Positions 12,651-23,973 of a stretch of DNA of 64,000 nt are shown here, in pieces (the first letter of the stretch is position 1; each line of letters begins with the position of its first letter). The stretch lies in assembly GCA_964019425.1 (NCBI GenBank), contig OZ025847.1, forward strand, positions 464,501 to 528,500, read 5' to 3'. The notes beneath the pieces are model-generated. The model did no database searches and was not told the DNA's origin. It saw nothing but the letters and a program-made list of their open reading frames with translations. Made by a program: the position numbers and the translations under genes. This DNA is from Flectonema sp. DT1601 (taxonomy: Eukaryota > Euglenozoa > Diplonemea > Diplonemida > Diplonemidae).

Positions 12651-12767
12651 GGGCTGAGATCGGTTTTTGGCCAATCTGTCAGCCAAGTGAATAATTCGCT
12701 TGCGATGAACGAAATGCTAACATATGAACCTACGAATTGCCACTGTTTTTATTCTTAATGTTTTTTT

Positions 12768-12838
12768 GTACCGACGAAGTCGGAGAAGAAACTATTCAGA
12801 TGTTAAAAAGCTGTTTATTTATTATGTCAAATGTTATC
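12768..12838 (+). mobile_element. Interspersed repeat family A, copy 1 (5' end only)
   Basis: It starts at GTACCGACGAAGTCGGAGAA directly after a T run and continues through AACTATTCAGAT and TTTATTTATTATGTCAAATG. It matches the first 75 bases of the copies at 25551 and 58254. Bases 12771-12783 form a perfect short palindrome (CCGAC/GTCGG). The 3' end of the family (ATCTGAATG) was not found downstream, so this copy looks truncated. Confidence 0.7.
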
Positions 12839-13141
12839 TATTTCCCTGTGCGCCAGTAATACTGTCTGCAAATCAGAAAACTTACCCTTTTTGTTTTCTC
12901 TCTTGTGGGGAACAGATCGACGGGAATCTTGTTATATTGATTTTTACTCACGTGTTCTTCTTCATTCTATTTTCTATTTCTCTTTTTTTTTTTGTATTCT
13001 TTTTTTCTTGCGAGCGCTCAGTGCTAAATGTTCTTTTTTTGTTTTCCTTTTTCTAATATGGGAAAGCAAGCACTGTGGATACAAAAAAAAAAAAAAAAAA
13101 AAACGGGAATTGATCCATAAAGGAAAAAAAAAATAAAAAAA

Positions 13142-13240
13142 TCACAGGATGCTCTTCTTGTGGGTCTTGGCCGTCATGCGCATCAGGCAAGCCTTGATGC
13201 TATGCTTTTCCAGTAGCTCGACTTCTTTGAGTTCGATCAT
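13142..13240 (-). other. Short coding-like frame, 32 codons, minus strand
   Basis: On the minus strand an ATG (13238-13240) opens a frame rich in Glu, Lys, Leu and Met (for example KEVELLEKHSIKACLMRM) that ends at TGA 13142-13144. The patch is clearly richer in G and C than its surroundings and free of homopolymers. It may be a decayed gene or mobile-element fragment. I cannot name it. Confidence 0.25.
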
Positions 13241-13491
13241 ATAAATAAACCCGTATTTCCTCTCCTTGTACTATTCCGCCTGTAGATCCGCTTTGCCAAC
13301 GGAGGAGGAGAACAAAAAAAAAACAACTTTTTTTTTTTTGTTGCCTCTTTTCTTTTCGTTATTCTTGCTAATCAGGCCTTATCCTTTGAGCATGAGGCAA
13401 GATGTATTTGGGTAATTCATTTATTGAATGCAATCTTGTTGATTTTTTTTTATTTTCTTTATTTATGTTATTTTTTGCCTACCCGAATTCA

Positions 13492-13528
<37 letters not shown>

Positions 13529-13744
13529 GGATGTTGTTATTTATTATTATTTTTTTTTTTTTTTGTTTCTTTTGTTGTGCTGTGCCACGGGGGGGGAGAG
13601 AGGAGGACGAGGAAGAAAAAAAAAAAAAAAAAAACCATCAGTAAGTAAGAGTGAGGGGCTTGCCCACGGACTTAACCCGTTGTTTGCCCTAGCTTTGTAT
13701 TATTAATTATTCTTATGAAATCATATGTCGGTTTAAAAAATATA

Positions 13745-13860
13745 ATAACAATCCTAACAAGACTAAGCCTACTTACGTTGTTGCTAACTCGTAGCTCTGT
13801 GGAGTCAACTCGATGCTCCTTTGTCGCTGTATTGGCGATGCACAATTTTGTAATGTAGAC
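13745..13860 (+). ncRNA. Structured RNA candidate, U1 snRNA-like
   Basis: A 116-bp unit with a diverged second copy at 60358-60475 (minus strand). It contains ACTTAC (13771-13776), the sequence by which U1 snRNA pairs with 5' splice sites. Three potential hairpins follow: GCTA/TAGC (13783-13795), GGAGT/GCTCC (13801-13819) and TGTAT/ATGCA (13828-13842). Next comes AATTTTG (13844-13850), which fits an Sm-protein site. The GGAGT/GCTCC stem is kept in the other copy by a compensating change (GGAGC/GCTCC), and G-U pairs favour this orientation. The usual U1-70K loop motif is not visible, so the U1 identity is a hypothesis. It is probably an RNA of some kind. Confidence 0.35.
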
Positions 13861-15719
13861 TAACTTTTGAAACTTTAATTTATTTTTTCAAATGGTGATG
13901 TGATTTGTTTTTCTATCTTTTTTTTTTTTTCCTTTTTTTTAAATAAACCTCTTCTTTTCTTTCCGCGCTTTTCTCTTTCCCGTAATATTTTTCCGAAAAA
14001 AAAAAAGAAAAAGTAACTAATTAAGGGAAATATTATTGTTTTAGAAAGAAAGAATTATATTTTTATTTTATTTTTTTAAATCCGGCTCTGAAGACTTCTT
14101 TTTTTTCCCTCCTTAAGTTGCTTTATATTTAGTCATAGTATCAAGTTACCTCCCTTCACTAGTCTTTAAGAAATTTAGACAATAATATCAATCTCCAAAG
14201 CCGGCGTCTTTCTTTCTTTTTTGTTTCCCTTCTTTTTTTTCCTTTCTTTTCTTGGCTTATCTTAACCCCTGTTGCGTGTACAAATCGTGGTTTTATTGTA
14301 GCTGAATGTAGAAGTTTTTATTAAGTTGAATTTCTGTATCTGGACAGCATTTTTTTGATTGCCTGTTCATAGTCATAGACAGTCGACTACTGGAAGTGAA
14401 TCATAAGCCACACGAACTACCTCCCTATGTTGTGGGAGTATATTTTTTTTCCCTTCTTCTTAATACCCCAAAATTCACATTGGGAAGTGAATTTTTTTAA
14501 TTTTTAAATTTTTTTTTTTTTTTTATATACTATGCACTGATCACTCATGCGACTAAAACTGGTGAAGGAAATACTACGAAAACAATCGATTGTTACTGCT
14601 CCTGTTGGCTTATATATTTTTGCTTACGCGAGTATTGTTATTTGAAATGCCATATTAATATCAAGACACTACCCGCAACGAAACTGGAACACATAATCGA
14701 AGTCTTTTTTTTTTACTTTTTGAGTGTTAGAATGAAGACGAATAGGAAAACCCTTGTTGTTTTCTGGTTCTGATTTCACAACTCCGACACACGACTAAGG
14801 TGTCAACTTTATGAATGAAAAAAAATCGTAAATTTAAAAAAAAAAAAAATTTAGTTGGATTTCACGATCAAGACAAGTATTTTTTTTGTTGGGGTTCGTT
14901 GTTATTTTAATTTTTGTTGCGATTTTTTTTTTTGCTTGTGCACACGAAGCCGGCTTCCTTGCTGCCAACTTTCTCTTTAACTCTGCGACTTCTCAGCTGC
15001 AAAAAAGAAAAAAAAAAAAAAAACTACCCGGTATTACCTTAAAACAAGGAATAATAATTATAACAACGGGGAGAAAAAAAAAAAAAGAGAAAAAAAAAGA
15101 AAATAAAATATATAAAAGAAAACGATTGTTGAGTGAACATCATCTTAATTACTGAAAAAAAAGATAATTGTAATTTGGTTTCGTATTGAGAATGATTTAC
15201 TTCCCTTCACCAAAAAAAAAAAAAAAAAAAAAAAGGAAATAATAATAATAAACCAATCACAGGAGCAAAAAAAAAAAGAAAAAAAAAAAAAAATAGCTTT
15301 AAAAGAAATTGTTAGTAGCTGCTGTTATTCCTACTTCGCTTCGTCTTCGCTTCTTTTCTTGGGTGCTTTTGGTAAAAAAAGAAAAAATTTTTTTTTTTCA
15401 AAATAAAAAAAAAAAATAAAAAAAAAAATAAAACTCGTGACCTAACGTTTGCCCATGTTTGTGATTCTTTCTTACTATGTGACGGGTCTATTGCCGTCTG
15501 CTGTTTTTTATTATTATTTTTTTTTATTTCTTTCCTCTCTCGATCAGAAAACAATAAAATTTCCCAACTTGATATAACATATGCAGAGTGTTTACCCATA
15601 CTAACATTACCCTCACAATGGGGAACTAAGATAGTCATTTGCAGAACTCATCTCGATGAATGAATTTCTGTATTTCAATTTAATTTTAATACTTTTTCAG
15701 GTTTCTTGCTACCCAACAC

Positions 15720-18700
15720 ATGTTCGATGATGAAATTTGGGATGTCTATATTGGAGATAAGAACTCTGCCCTGCTCCCAACAGATGGAGGGGAGGAATAT
15801 GATGAAGAACTTTGGTTAGCAATGAGGAGAAACATGCTTGAAAAACAAGTCGATGAAATAAAACGTGAGAATGCCAAACTGACTACGGCAAAGGTATTCC
15901 AACTGATTCCCAATAATGAGATAGCCCATCTTCGTAGACTGATGAAAGTCCCCCTCGATGAGGAAACTTTTCTAAGTACGATGTTGGTCGCTATTAAACA
16001 CGAAAATGTTTGCTACACCGACAAGGAATTATCAACTTGTTTATCAGAAATTTTCAACGCGATCGACGTCAATGCCAACGGCACTATTGACTGGGATGAA
16101 CTAACCCACTACATAGTCCATTTATATGAAGAACGAAGTGGAAGTCAGGGCCTTCAGCAAAGTTGGGAAGAGCTATACAGATGTAGTACTCCTGCTGAAC
16201 GTTGCAAAAAAAGAAAAATCTACTACTTTCCTGGTCCGGATAAGATATTTCTCTTAGACTCCTGTCATCAATCAGTAGAAGATCATGGAAAGATAACAAT
16301 ATTTAAACCTCAAACTGGTACTCAAACCCAAATATTAAAACAATACGCGACAGTACGCAACGACTATGCATTTGAATCGGCAGAGTGGATTCCCAGTCTA
16401 AATCAACTGGCAGTAAGCACCGTCAACAATTTAATAAAATGGTATGCAATTACAGAAACGAAAGATACGGACTCTTCCGACAGAGTTTGTTTCATAAAAC
16501 ACAACTACACTGATGGAATGCAGTTATGTATGAAATATGATAGCGAATCGAATATGTTATTCACTGGTAATAACAAAGGCTCAGTCTTTGGAATTATTCC
16601 AGATGAGGCCCCGAATGAAATGCCTATGTCTCCTTATAAGGTAACACCACATCGAAACCATGCTGTAATTGATATTCTTCCGTTGCAGTCAGTTGGTGCA
16701 AAAAAAGTTATAACATGTGGACTTGATAGCCGTTGTGTTATTAATGATGTTCAGAGTGGTCAAATTATAACTGAACTTCAAGAGAATAGTGACGCTCATG
16801 CTCTGATAACGTCTCTGTCATACAGTAAGGAATTCGCTTTACTAGCTACATCTAGCTCTTTTGATCCAGAACCTACGTTATGGACACCATTAGCAGGAAA
16901 ATTCATAAGTAAACTACGAGACATTGACTCTCCTCACAGAGGTAGAATTATAGGAGTACATTGCATCGAACAACCAGATTCAAGTAACTTATATTTACAG
17001 CCTTGGCATTTACTGTCGGCGGATACAATGGGAATGATGAAGGTATGGGATATAAGAAAAGTTATGGTTTTACAAACTTTTTGGTTGGATCCGGTTGTCG
17101 GAGATGTTACGGCACGACTTGTCGTTCAAGATAAAACACTTTCAGCTAGTCAAGATAATAATTCAACTCAACACCAATCACTAACAATGTTTGACTACAG
17201 TGTTGATAGCAGTCGTGGTTGGTTACTCTCAGCAGGTCGAACAGGAATAGAACGAATCACAACTGTTCACAGACAACTTATTCATAGACACAAGAACGGA
17301 TACGTTGCTCACGACACTCCAATTAGTTTCGTGCTATTTAATGAACAAACATTTCAATTTCTTACTATCAGTGGATGTGACGTTCGGATTTGGGATGCAA
17401 CAACCGGTTCTATCATCAGTCGATTTGCTGAACTGTCAGAGTCTGACATCACATCTGTTGCTCTTGATACGAATAGAAGAAGGTTTATTATTGGCTGTCA
17501 TAATGGGTCGTTACAGATGCATGTTTTCGTAACGGGTGGTATCGCTATCATGTTTTCACCAGCACCGTCTGAGATTGTTTCAGTGGCAGAAATTCCTAAT
17601 AAGAATCTGATCATCGCCCTCTCTGAAAATATAATATTCCACTACAGTGAAAGCTCACTGACACCGATTACACAAATAAGACAACCTTCAACTACATTAT
17701 GCATGAGTAGATGTCTTTATTTCGATCTGCTTGCTGTGGGTGACGTTAATCAAAGTATCACCATATACGATACTGCTTCAGTAATGAATAGGTGTGTACC
17801 AACTACTTAGTGTATAAATTATAAATATTTAACACCCATAATATCAAACAGATTAGAAGAAGTTGGCTGTTGCAAAATATCTCATCCCAACAGAGATATT
17901 CTCCATGGAGAGATATCTGAAGAAGAAGAGATAATTCGTAGATACATGAACCCACCCTTGCAAGAGATTAGTTGTATCGAATTTTTAAAATCAGTCGGTA
18001 TTTTACTATCTGGTGATTACAGTGGTCATATTACAGCCTGGACAGTAAAACATCAGAGATGCTTATACACAGAATGTGGTCGTTGGAAATGCACCACCAG
18101 CAGCAGCAATAAAACCCAACAAGTCCCAGCTTATATGTGTCATGCGGAATATGAAAAAGTTGGTAAGAAAACTGACTGTGTCTTTGTTGGAGATGATCTC
18201 GGCTGTATAAGTAAGTACGATTTACGTCCGGTGATAACTGCGTTAAAGAAACGATCAACTGATTCTAGTGAGTTCCATCACCTTCCACAAGCTACAATTA
18301 TGTGTCACAACACAGTCCACACAAGAAGAACAGCAGTAAGCAGTCTACTAATAATCCCAACCCTCAGATTATTAGTCACTTCTGGTACTGACTGCAGTGT
18401 TTTCATACTTGATTACAACCTAACAAAACTAGGAGCCCTTGAACAAGGTCGTATGACCAGTTCTATATCTGCAGCAGTTCAAGACTACTCATTGCTATCC
18501 GAAATGTTTACAGCTGGTAAAAATGGGGATCCCCTTCCTGAAGACTCATCAGAACTCGGAATCGAACTTGACCAGCAAGAAACATCTAAGAAGTCAGAAG
18601 CTGAAGAAGCTGCACCAGTATTTACAACTCGAATGATGTCTTTCCCTTTAAATAGCAGCAGTTCTAATATGCTAGTCAGTCTTAAGAGTGATTTTGTTTC

Positions 18701-20867
18701 ACTTTCTAAACAAGTTAATAATAATCCGATAACTCTCATTAGCGAACACGGAGAGAGGGAATGGCGACCTGTTGCGACACCACTACCGAGTCCAGCAAGG
18801 TCTCGGAAATTAAGAAATCTTTTCAGCACGAAGATAGGAAGGCCTAACACTGCTGGTGAACAGTTTTACAGCGAGCGAAGGGAGTACGTCAGAAAGAGGG
18901 AGACCAGGGATCAAAAGCAAATAATTGCCGCGCGAGAGACTGAAAGAAAAGTATTTTCTCCTTCTCCGCACCTTCAAGAGCTTTGTAAAAATATTCAAGA
19001 CGCTACAGACCAACTCAGCATTGAAGAATGTGCTGTTTTCAGAAGACAAAAAGCAACAAGTTTTGATCCCCCTTGCCTAACTACTGCCCTCCAATCATTA
19101 CCCTCATCAGATCAAGACTGGTTAAGTAAAGTTCATCAATGTACTGGTGTTGCTGATTGGATCGTTTATGAGATAGATTCATTCTACAGTACACCTGGAG
19201 ATAAAATAATAAACGCTCCAAGAGTATGTGACTGGATCACCCTACCGATATCGGAAGAAAGTTCAAAAGAAACACCAGTGGAAACATCACCACCGCCACC
19301 ACCACCACCACAAGAGAAAAGTATAACAAGAATGAACTCACCAAGAAGAAGACCAACAGTTAGAGAATTAGTAATTGGTCATTGTTTAGATCCTGTGTGT
19401 CAGTTAAATAGTCCAACTAGCTCTAAGGTTTCTTGTTCAATGTTGTTAAGTGCCGTCGATGCGTTGATTACTCCAAACGTAGTTGATTCCAACAACACTA
19501 ACGATATCTCAACAACATTTAGAAAAGCTGCTGCAGTCCAACACGGTAGAGAATCAAGAAGAGGTTCCTTAAGATATACATCTGAGTCTTCGTCTCCTCA
19601 AAAACAGTTTTCTGAAGTGCTAAAGACGTTTTCTGATGAAGACTTTTCGAGATCTCCATTAGCGTCACCGTGGCATTCAAATATTCAATTAAAGGATAGC
19701 ACTTGTGAAAGTATTGTTATCTCTCCAAGTAAACCATCAACTAGTATCGAATGGATTTGGGGGAAGTCTTGTATCCCCCAACCAAAAGAATCATCTGTTC
19801 CTCGTTCTGGAACGTTACTGGAAGAGATAGAATCTGTTAGGCCAGGGATTCGAACCCAGCATCTCTCAGATGTTATTATGAAGCCATCAATGAATTCAAG
19901 AAAGAGTGTCATTGCGGAGTTTACAAGTTCTGAAGATTTCTTTCAGCGATCCGTTCCAACAGACAAATGTTTAGATTCAAAAAAAAGTATAATTAAAGAC
20001 GATCATACGTTGGGAAGTGACAACGTCAAACCCTCAAAGATCCGTAATTACGAAGAGAGTTATGTAGATACAAGTCTTTATAGGCCTTGTGGAATAAAAA
20101 CTAACTCTGAGGCTACAAAATCACTTGCTGAAACGTTCCTCAACAGTGTTAACCTTTTAAGTGAGTATGATAATAAAGCGGAGGTGAATCGCGAGGATGG
20201 TATTTCTGCGGTAGTGCCAGAACCATTAGGAGAGGTTGGCTTGTCTAGTCTTTCTCAGCAGGACAGAACTCAACCAACGGTTACAGACTACACGGCTTTA
20301 CTAAATGATGCAACTCAAGAAGAGAGTTCTATTGGACTTGATGTGCTAATGAATGTACCTGAGGAGCAACATGAGTTGAAAACAATTGTCAGAGTTGTTT
20401 CAAATATCCAACGCTCACCCACAGAAATAGCCGTCGAAAGAATGAGAAAATTAACAGCAAGACAGTCGGCTGCTGATCGTCGAAGGAGAGATGAGTTTCA
20501 CCCTCCGCCGTTGTCGAAATTAAATCCGAAATATAATAAGTTACTTCACAAGTTGAGAATTCCAGGAAGTCAGATACTGAAGTTGTCAACATTTCCAGTC
20601 AAACGAAGCCAACGCCGTGAGTCTCTCGAACCGATGCTCGCTAGGTACGTTAATCCACAGCAATTACAAGGAATTCCTCCCAGAGTTAGCACGCCGTCAG
20701 TTTTTAAAAAACTTGCCATTCAATTAGAGTTGTCTGGTTTTATGAGACAACAACAGTTGGCTAAAATGAATTCTGAAACGGTCCTCGAATACAGACCAGT
20801 GTCTGCACCTGTATCTGATAAGCCATCTCCCTTTATAATAAGTAGACCGGGGAGTGCTGTCAAATAA
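15720..20867 (+). CDS. EF-hand plus WD40 repeat giant protein, WDR49/EFCAB8-like
   Basis: A 1695-residue protein from two exons, 15720-17791 and 17852-20867; the 60-nt intron splits an Arg codon. The N-terminus has an EF-hand loop (DVNANGTIDWDE, about residue 117) followed by about 14 WD40-like blades across roughly residues 170-860, for example VMKVWDIRKV-like and CDVRIWDATTGS segments. From about 860 onward the chain is long, charged and probably disordered, with a Pro run near residue 1165. EF-hand followed by WD repeats is the layout of the WDR49/EFCAB8/WDY group, many of which are ciliary. A role at the flagellar axoneme is inferred. Start: ATG 19 nt after TTTTTCAG at 15700. Exact blade count was not determined. 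Confidence 0.75.
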
Positions 20868-20999
20868 TATTCTTTTTTTAAAAAAAAACTTTTTCTACTG
20901 TTCTGTTTTATTAGTTTCACTTACACGTTGGATAGGTCAGTTGTTTATGTTTCTCCTTCATGTTGATTAATTCTTACACAGTAACTTGACAACAGAAAT

Positions 21000-22037
21000 A
21001 TGGATTGGAAATCGATAGGTGAAGCATTGAATGACGTTCACACTGCTGCTCTTACACACAAAGAAGTTGGTGAACATTTTGCTTCTTCTCTTAGAATTCG
21101 TGATGACCAAGGCTTAGCCTATATCCATCCAATTAACAAACATAGAAGTAAAGCACTAATAACGATACCACCGGTCGTATCTTCCATTCAAGACAGATTA
21201 ATTGAGATTGAGGGTTTGGAGCAGTCACATGCTGACAGAGAAGGGAACATCCTAATCCAAAACACTGATAGTTTAGTATTTGATGCCATAAACTGCTATG
21301 CGATTGTTCGAAATGTCATTGATATGTATGAGTTAAGTGATACATTTTGTTGGGAATGGGGAGCTTTTCAAAAACTCTTAATTGTCCCACACAGTGACAT
21401 CCCGAATGCTTTGTATTTAAGAAATGAGAGACGAATTAAATATGGAGTTCATAACGGACAGTTTTTATGTAGAAATATACACGTTGTAGCACACGAAGCA
21501 GGTCACGCGATCCTTGATAGTCTTATGCCTGGATTATATAAATTTAAAGTTGGTGAACATGCGGCGGTTCATGAAGGGTTCGCAGACCTAACTGCGATGT
21601 TATTCGTAGCAATTCATTGTAGTGATCAGCTGGGTCTTAGTAAGGGTGTTTCAGATATTAGAGATGTTCAGGAACTCAGTTCAACAGGTACGTCTTGTGG
21701 GTTTTCAGAACGACCTGTTAGAGACGCCAACAACATGTATTCAATTTCCGATATTAGAAATAAAGATTCACCCAACTCATTAGACATGTTAACAGAAGTC
21801 TTTACAGGTTTCTTTTTTGATATTGTCGTTGCTGTGTACGGTCAAACTAAATCACTTCCTGCTGCTGGTCGAACAGTTGCTTCCGTCATAGTGGAAGCAA
21901 TTAAGGTATCACCAAGTACCCCAACACTACATGATGTTTTATATTCAGTCAAACAAATATCGAATAACATTAAAACTGATTACGACTTATCATCCATCAT
22001 CTCTAATAGTGCCGTCAGAAGAGGATTTGAATTGTAG
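21000..22037 (+). CDS. Zinc metalloprotease, gluzincin type (HEAGH), no signal peptide
   Basis: A 345-residue protein with HEAGH at 165-169 (zinc-binding HExxH) and a downstream HEGFAD in which Glu192 is a good candidate third ligand. This is the gluzincin pattern of thermolysin-like enzymes. There is no signal peptide or propeptide, so it is probably cytosolic, unlike secreted M4 or M36 proteases. The protein is intron-free. The ATG lies 18 nt after an AG at 20981 and 132 nt after the stop of the WD40 gene. Similar stand-alone HExxH proteins occur in bacteria, so bacterial origin is possible but not shown. Substrate unknown. Confidence 0.75.
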   Translation: MDWKSIGEALNDVHTAALTHKEVGEHFASSLRIRDDQGLAYIHPINKHRSKALITIPPVVSSIQDRLIEIEGLEQSHADREGNILIQNTDSLVFDAINCYAIVRNVIDMYELSDTFCWEWGAFQKLLIVPHSDIPNALYLRNERRIKYGVHNGQFLCRNIHVVAHEAGHAILDSLMPGLYKFKVGEHAAVHEGFADLTAMLFVAIHCSDQLGLSKGVSDIRDVQELSSTGTSCGFSERPVRDANNMYSISDIRNKDSPNSLDMLTEVFTGFFFDIVVAVYGQTKSLPAAGRTVASVIVEAIKVSPSTPTLHDVLYSVKQISNNIKTDYDLSSIISNSAVRRGFEL

Positions 22038-22230
22038 AAACATTGTTTCTTTTTTTTGTTCTTTTTTTTTTTTTTTTTTTTGTTTCCCTTTGTGTTGGTA
22101 GTAATGTCCACAGGAGGGGTTTCATGTAGAGCTTATTTTATTTATTATTTTTTTTTTTTTTTCCCTTTACTGAAGAAAGGTGATGGGTACTAAAATTCCA
22201 ATTCTTTCATAAGTGACAATTAAAAAAAAA

Positions 22231-22758
22231 ATGGTCACAGCGACCGAGACAGCAGCAACTGCAACTGCTGCGAAGGGGGTGGCAGGAGGGGCGAAAACTG
22301 CAACAACAACAGGACATGTAGCAGCAGCTACGAAAGCTGTTATCGCTACCTCAGCTGTTGGTGTTATAAGTTCAAGCACACATTTTACTGTTGGAGGAGT
22401 AGTTCTGACGGGACCCACTGTTTCAGGAGCTTTAGTCACTGGTACAGTAGTTGGTGCAATATCTGGGATGTTATTCGCATTCTTAGCAGCTGGTGTCCTA
22501 AAGAGAGGTCTTTCAATATGCGATAGATGTCAAGGGTCTACTAAGAATCCTGAAACCTCTGCTGCAACAACCGGCTGCCTAGTTGGTGCAGCAGCAGGAG
22601 CTACAGCAGCAACTGGTGGAGCTATTTTATTTCATTGTTTGGAACACCGTGAGATGGTCAAGGAAGGTTTAGGAGGCGGTGCTGTAGGAGCTTGTATTGG
22701 CTGTACCAGAGCAGTCGCCTCTCAAGACCCAGAAGGAACCAGATATTGGTGGTGCTAA
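22231..22758 (+). CDS. Gly/Ala/Thr-rich hydrophobic protein, probable two membrane segments
   Basis: A 175-residue protein of unknown function. The first ATG in frame is 22231; an open GTG at 22213 is not used because AAG at 22213 looks like the acceptor 17 nt upstream. The N-terminus is almost only Ala, Thr, Gly and Val. Two hydrophobic, glycine-zipper-like stretches follow (about 50-90 and 112-140), with a Cys-rich loop (CDRCQGS) between them, and the chain ends in YWWC. This layout suggests a small membrane protein. The composition is unlike its neighbours. It has a complete frame and proper spacing to both neighbours, which argues that it is real. Confidence 0.6.
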   Translation: MVTATETAATATAAKGVAGGAKTATTTGHVAAATKAVIATSAVGVISSSTHFTVGGVVLTGPTVSGALVTGTVVGAISGMLFAFLAAGVLKRGLSICDRCQGSTKNPETSAATTGCLVGAAAGATAATGGAILFHCLEHREMVKEGLGGGAVGACIGCTRAVASQDPEGTRYWWC

Positions 22759-22974
22759 CACATCCTCTCACTCAGTATAACTGAAATGTATATCACTCCG
22801 ATACTACACTACTGTTGCTATCTTTACATTTACACGTTTGGTTTAGTTTGGTATTCTTAAATGGTCAGTCATTCAAAAGAAGTTGTAATTTATGATTTCC
22901 TCTTTCAGAAACACACGATCTCTGTTTTAAGTTAATTGACAAATTTTATTTTATTACACCAGATAAAAAATATA

Positions 22975-23973
22975 ATGAAAAGGATAGCTAACAGGTCAAT
23001 TAGATGGCTCAGCAATGACGTTAGGCACAGTAGTAGCCGTCCTCAACGACAGAGTGAAGAACTACATCCTACGAGAAGACGACCTCCACCTCGAACAGAT
23101 ATAAAAAGAACACCTGGTCAGAGATTATCCAGTAGCTATTACAATAGTGTTGTAGACAGTTCATGGAAGGATAATGCAGATGGAAATTATTCGAGGCATT
23201 CCTTAAGTTGGAAAGAACGGATAGTTCCTCAAACAAATAATTGGAAAAAGCCACACGTCCCTCAAGGAATTCGAGGAGCAAAGCTACAATCTGAGGCAAT
23301 GGGTGTCTGGAGTGGAAGACCTGAAGATGAATTAAAAATACCAAGCGGATGGAAAGGTGGTGGTGGTGCTTGGACTTGGAGGGTTTTCGATAACGAATGC
23401 GAAGCAGACTATAACGGACTAGACATATCTCGTGTTCGGCAAACAAAGCCGTGGTGTACAGCACTGTCTGGAGCACTTCTCACAAAAGGAAAACATGAAT
23501 GGCAAATTCGTCTAACCGGAAATACCAGAGCAGCACGCGTTGGTGTCGCATTACCAACTGTTTCTCTCTTTGATAACTTAGCGTGGGGTCCTGAAACTCC
23601 ATCTGCTTGGGTACTGACAGATCTTGGATCATTATGGCATAATGAGAAATTAGTTTCTCGTTGTTCTCCTTATCGTCGAAGTCAAGACATTGTGACCTTA
23701 ACATGTGACATGGATGAAGGGACGTTGTCGTTTAAAGTAAATAATAGAGACCTTGGTGATAAATCATCATGCTTTGAATTCATACCATCTTCTCCGGGTG
23801 TTGTTCCGGTTGTTTGCTTTCGCGAGAGACCCGTTACTGCGGAGCTTCGTCATGTTTTTTCAACTGATCCTCCTGTTGACGTTGGTCCAAATTATAAAAA
23901 CAAACCAATAGTTAGAGGACAGATTGCTAATATTCCTAAGAGAGATCCAAACGGAATTCTCCCTGCGGCATAG
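22975..23973 (+). CDS. SPRY-domain protein, possible mitochondrial presequence
   Basis: A 332-residue protein. The N-terminal 90 residues are Arg/Ser/Pro-rich and start with a basic amphipathic stretch (MKRIANRSIRWLSN), compatible with a mitochondrial targeting signal. Residues about 130-310 form a SPRY (B30.2-like) domain with KGKHEWQIRL, ARVGVALP, DIVTLTCDMDEGTLSFKVNN and GVVPVVCF segments in the usual order. SPRY domains bind protein partners; the partner here is unknown. Start: ATG 12 nt after AG at 22962. An upstream in-frame TTG at 22936 is rejected. No intron. Confidence 0.75.
   Translation: MKRIANRSIRWLSNDVRHSSSRPQRQSEELHPTRRRPPPRTDIKRTPGQRLSSSYYNSVVDSSWKDNADGNYSRHSLSWKERIVPQTNNWKKPHVPQGIRGAKLQSEAMGVWSGRPEDELKIPSGWKGGGGAWTWRVFDNECEADYNGLDISRVRQTKPWCTALSGALLTKGKHEWQIRLTGNTRAARVGVALPTVSLFDNLAWGPETPSAWVLTDLGSLWHNEKLVSRCSPYRRSQDIVTLTCDMDEGTLSFKVNNRDLGDKSSCFEFIPSSPGVVPVVCFRERPVTAELRHVFSTDPPVDVGPNYKNKPIVRGQIANIPKRDPNGILPAA

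Larger units (their letters stand above)
10497..15719. other. Gene-poor spacer, 5.2 kb
   Basis: This is the largest gap in the window. It contains many homopolymers (A43 at 12614-12656). It also holds one end of the interspersed repeat (12768-12838), a U1-like structured RNA candidate (13745-13860), a short inverted repeat with 8-bp arms (12240-12260), and a GC-richer patch at 13141-13320 with a short coding-like frame on the minus strand. Nothing else could be supported as a gene on either strand. The remaining open frames are translated A/T runs. Confidence 0.65.

Noticed and set aside
19835-19915. tRNA-like T-arm (GGGTTCGAATCCC) on the minus strand
   Set aside because: It lies inside the coding region of the EF-hand/WD40 gene, and no matching acceptor stem, D-arm or anticodon stem can be built upstream.
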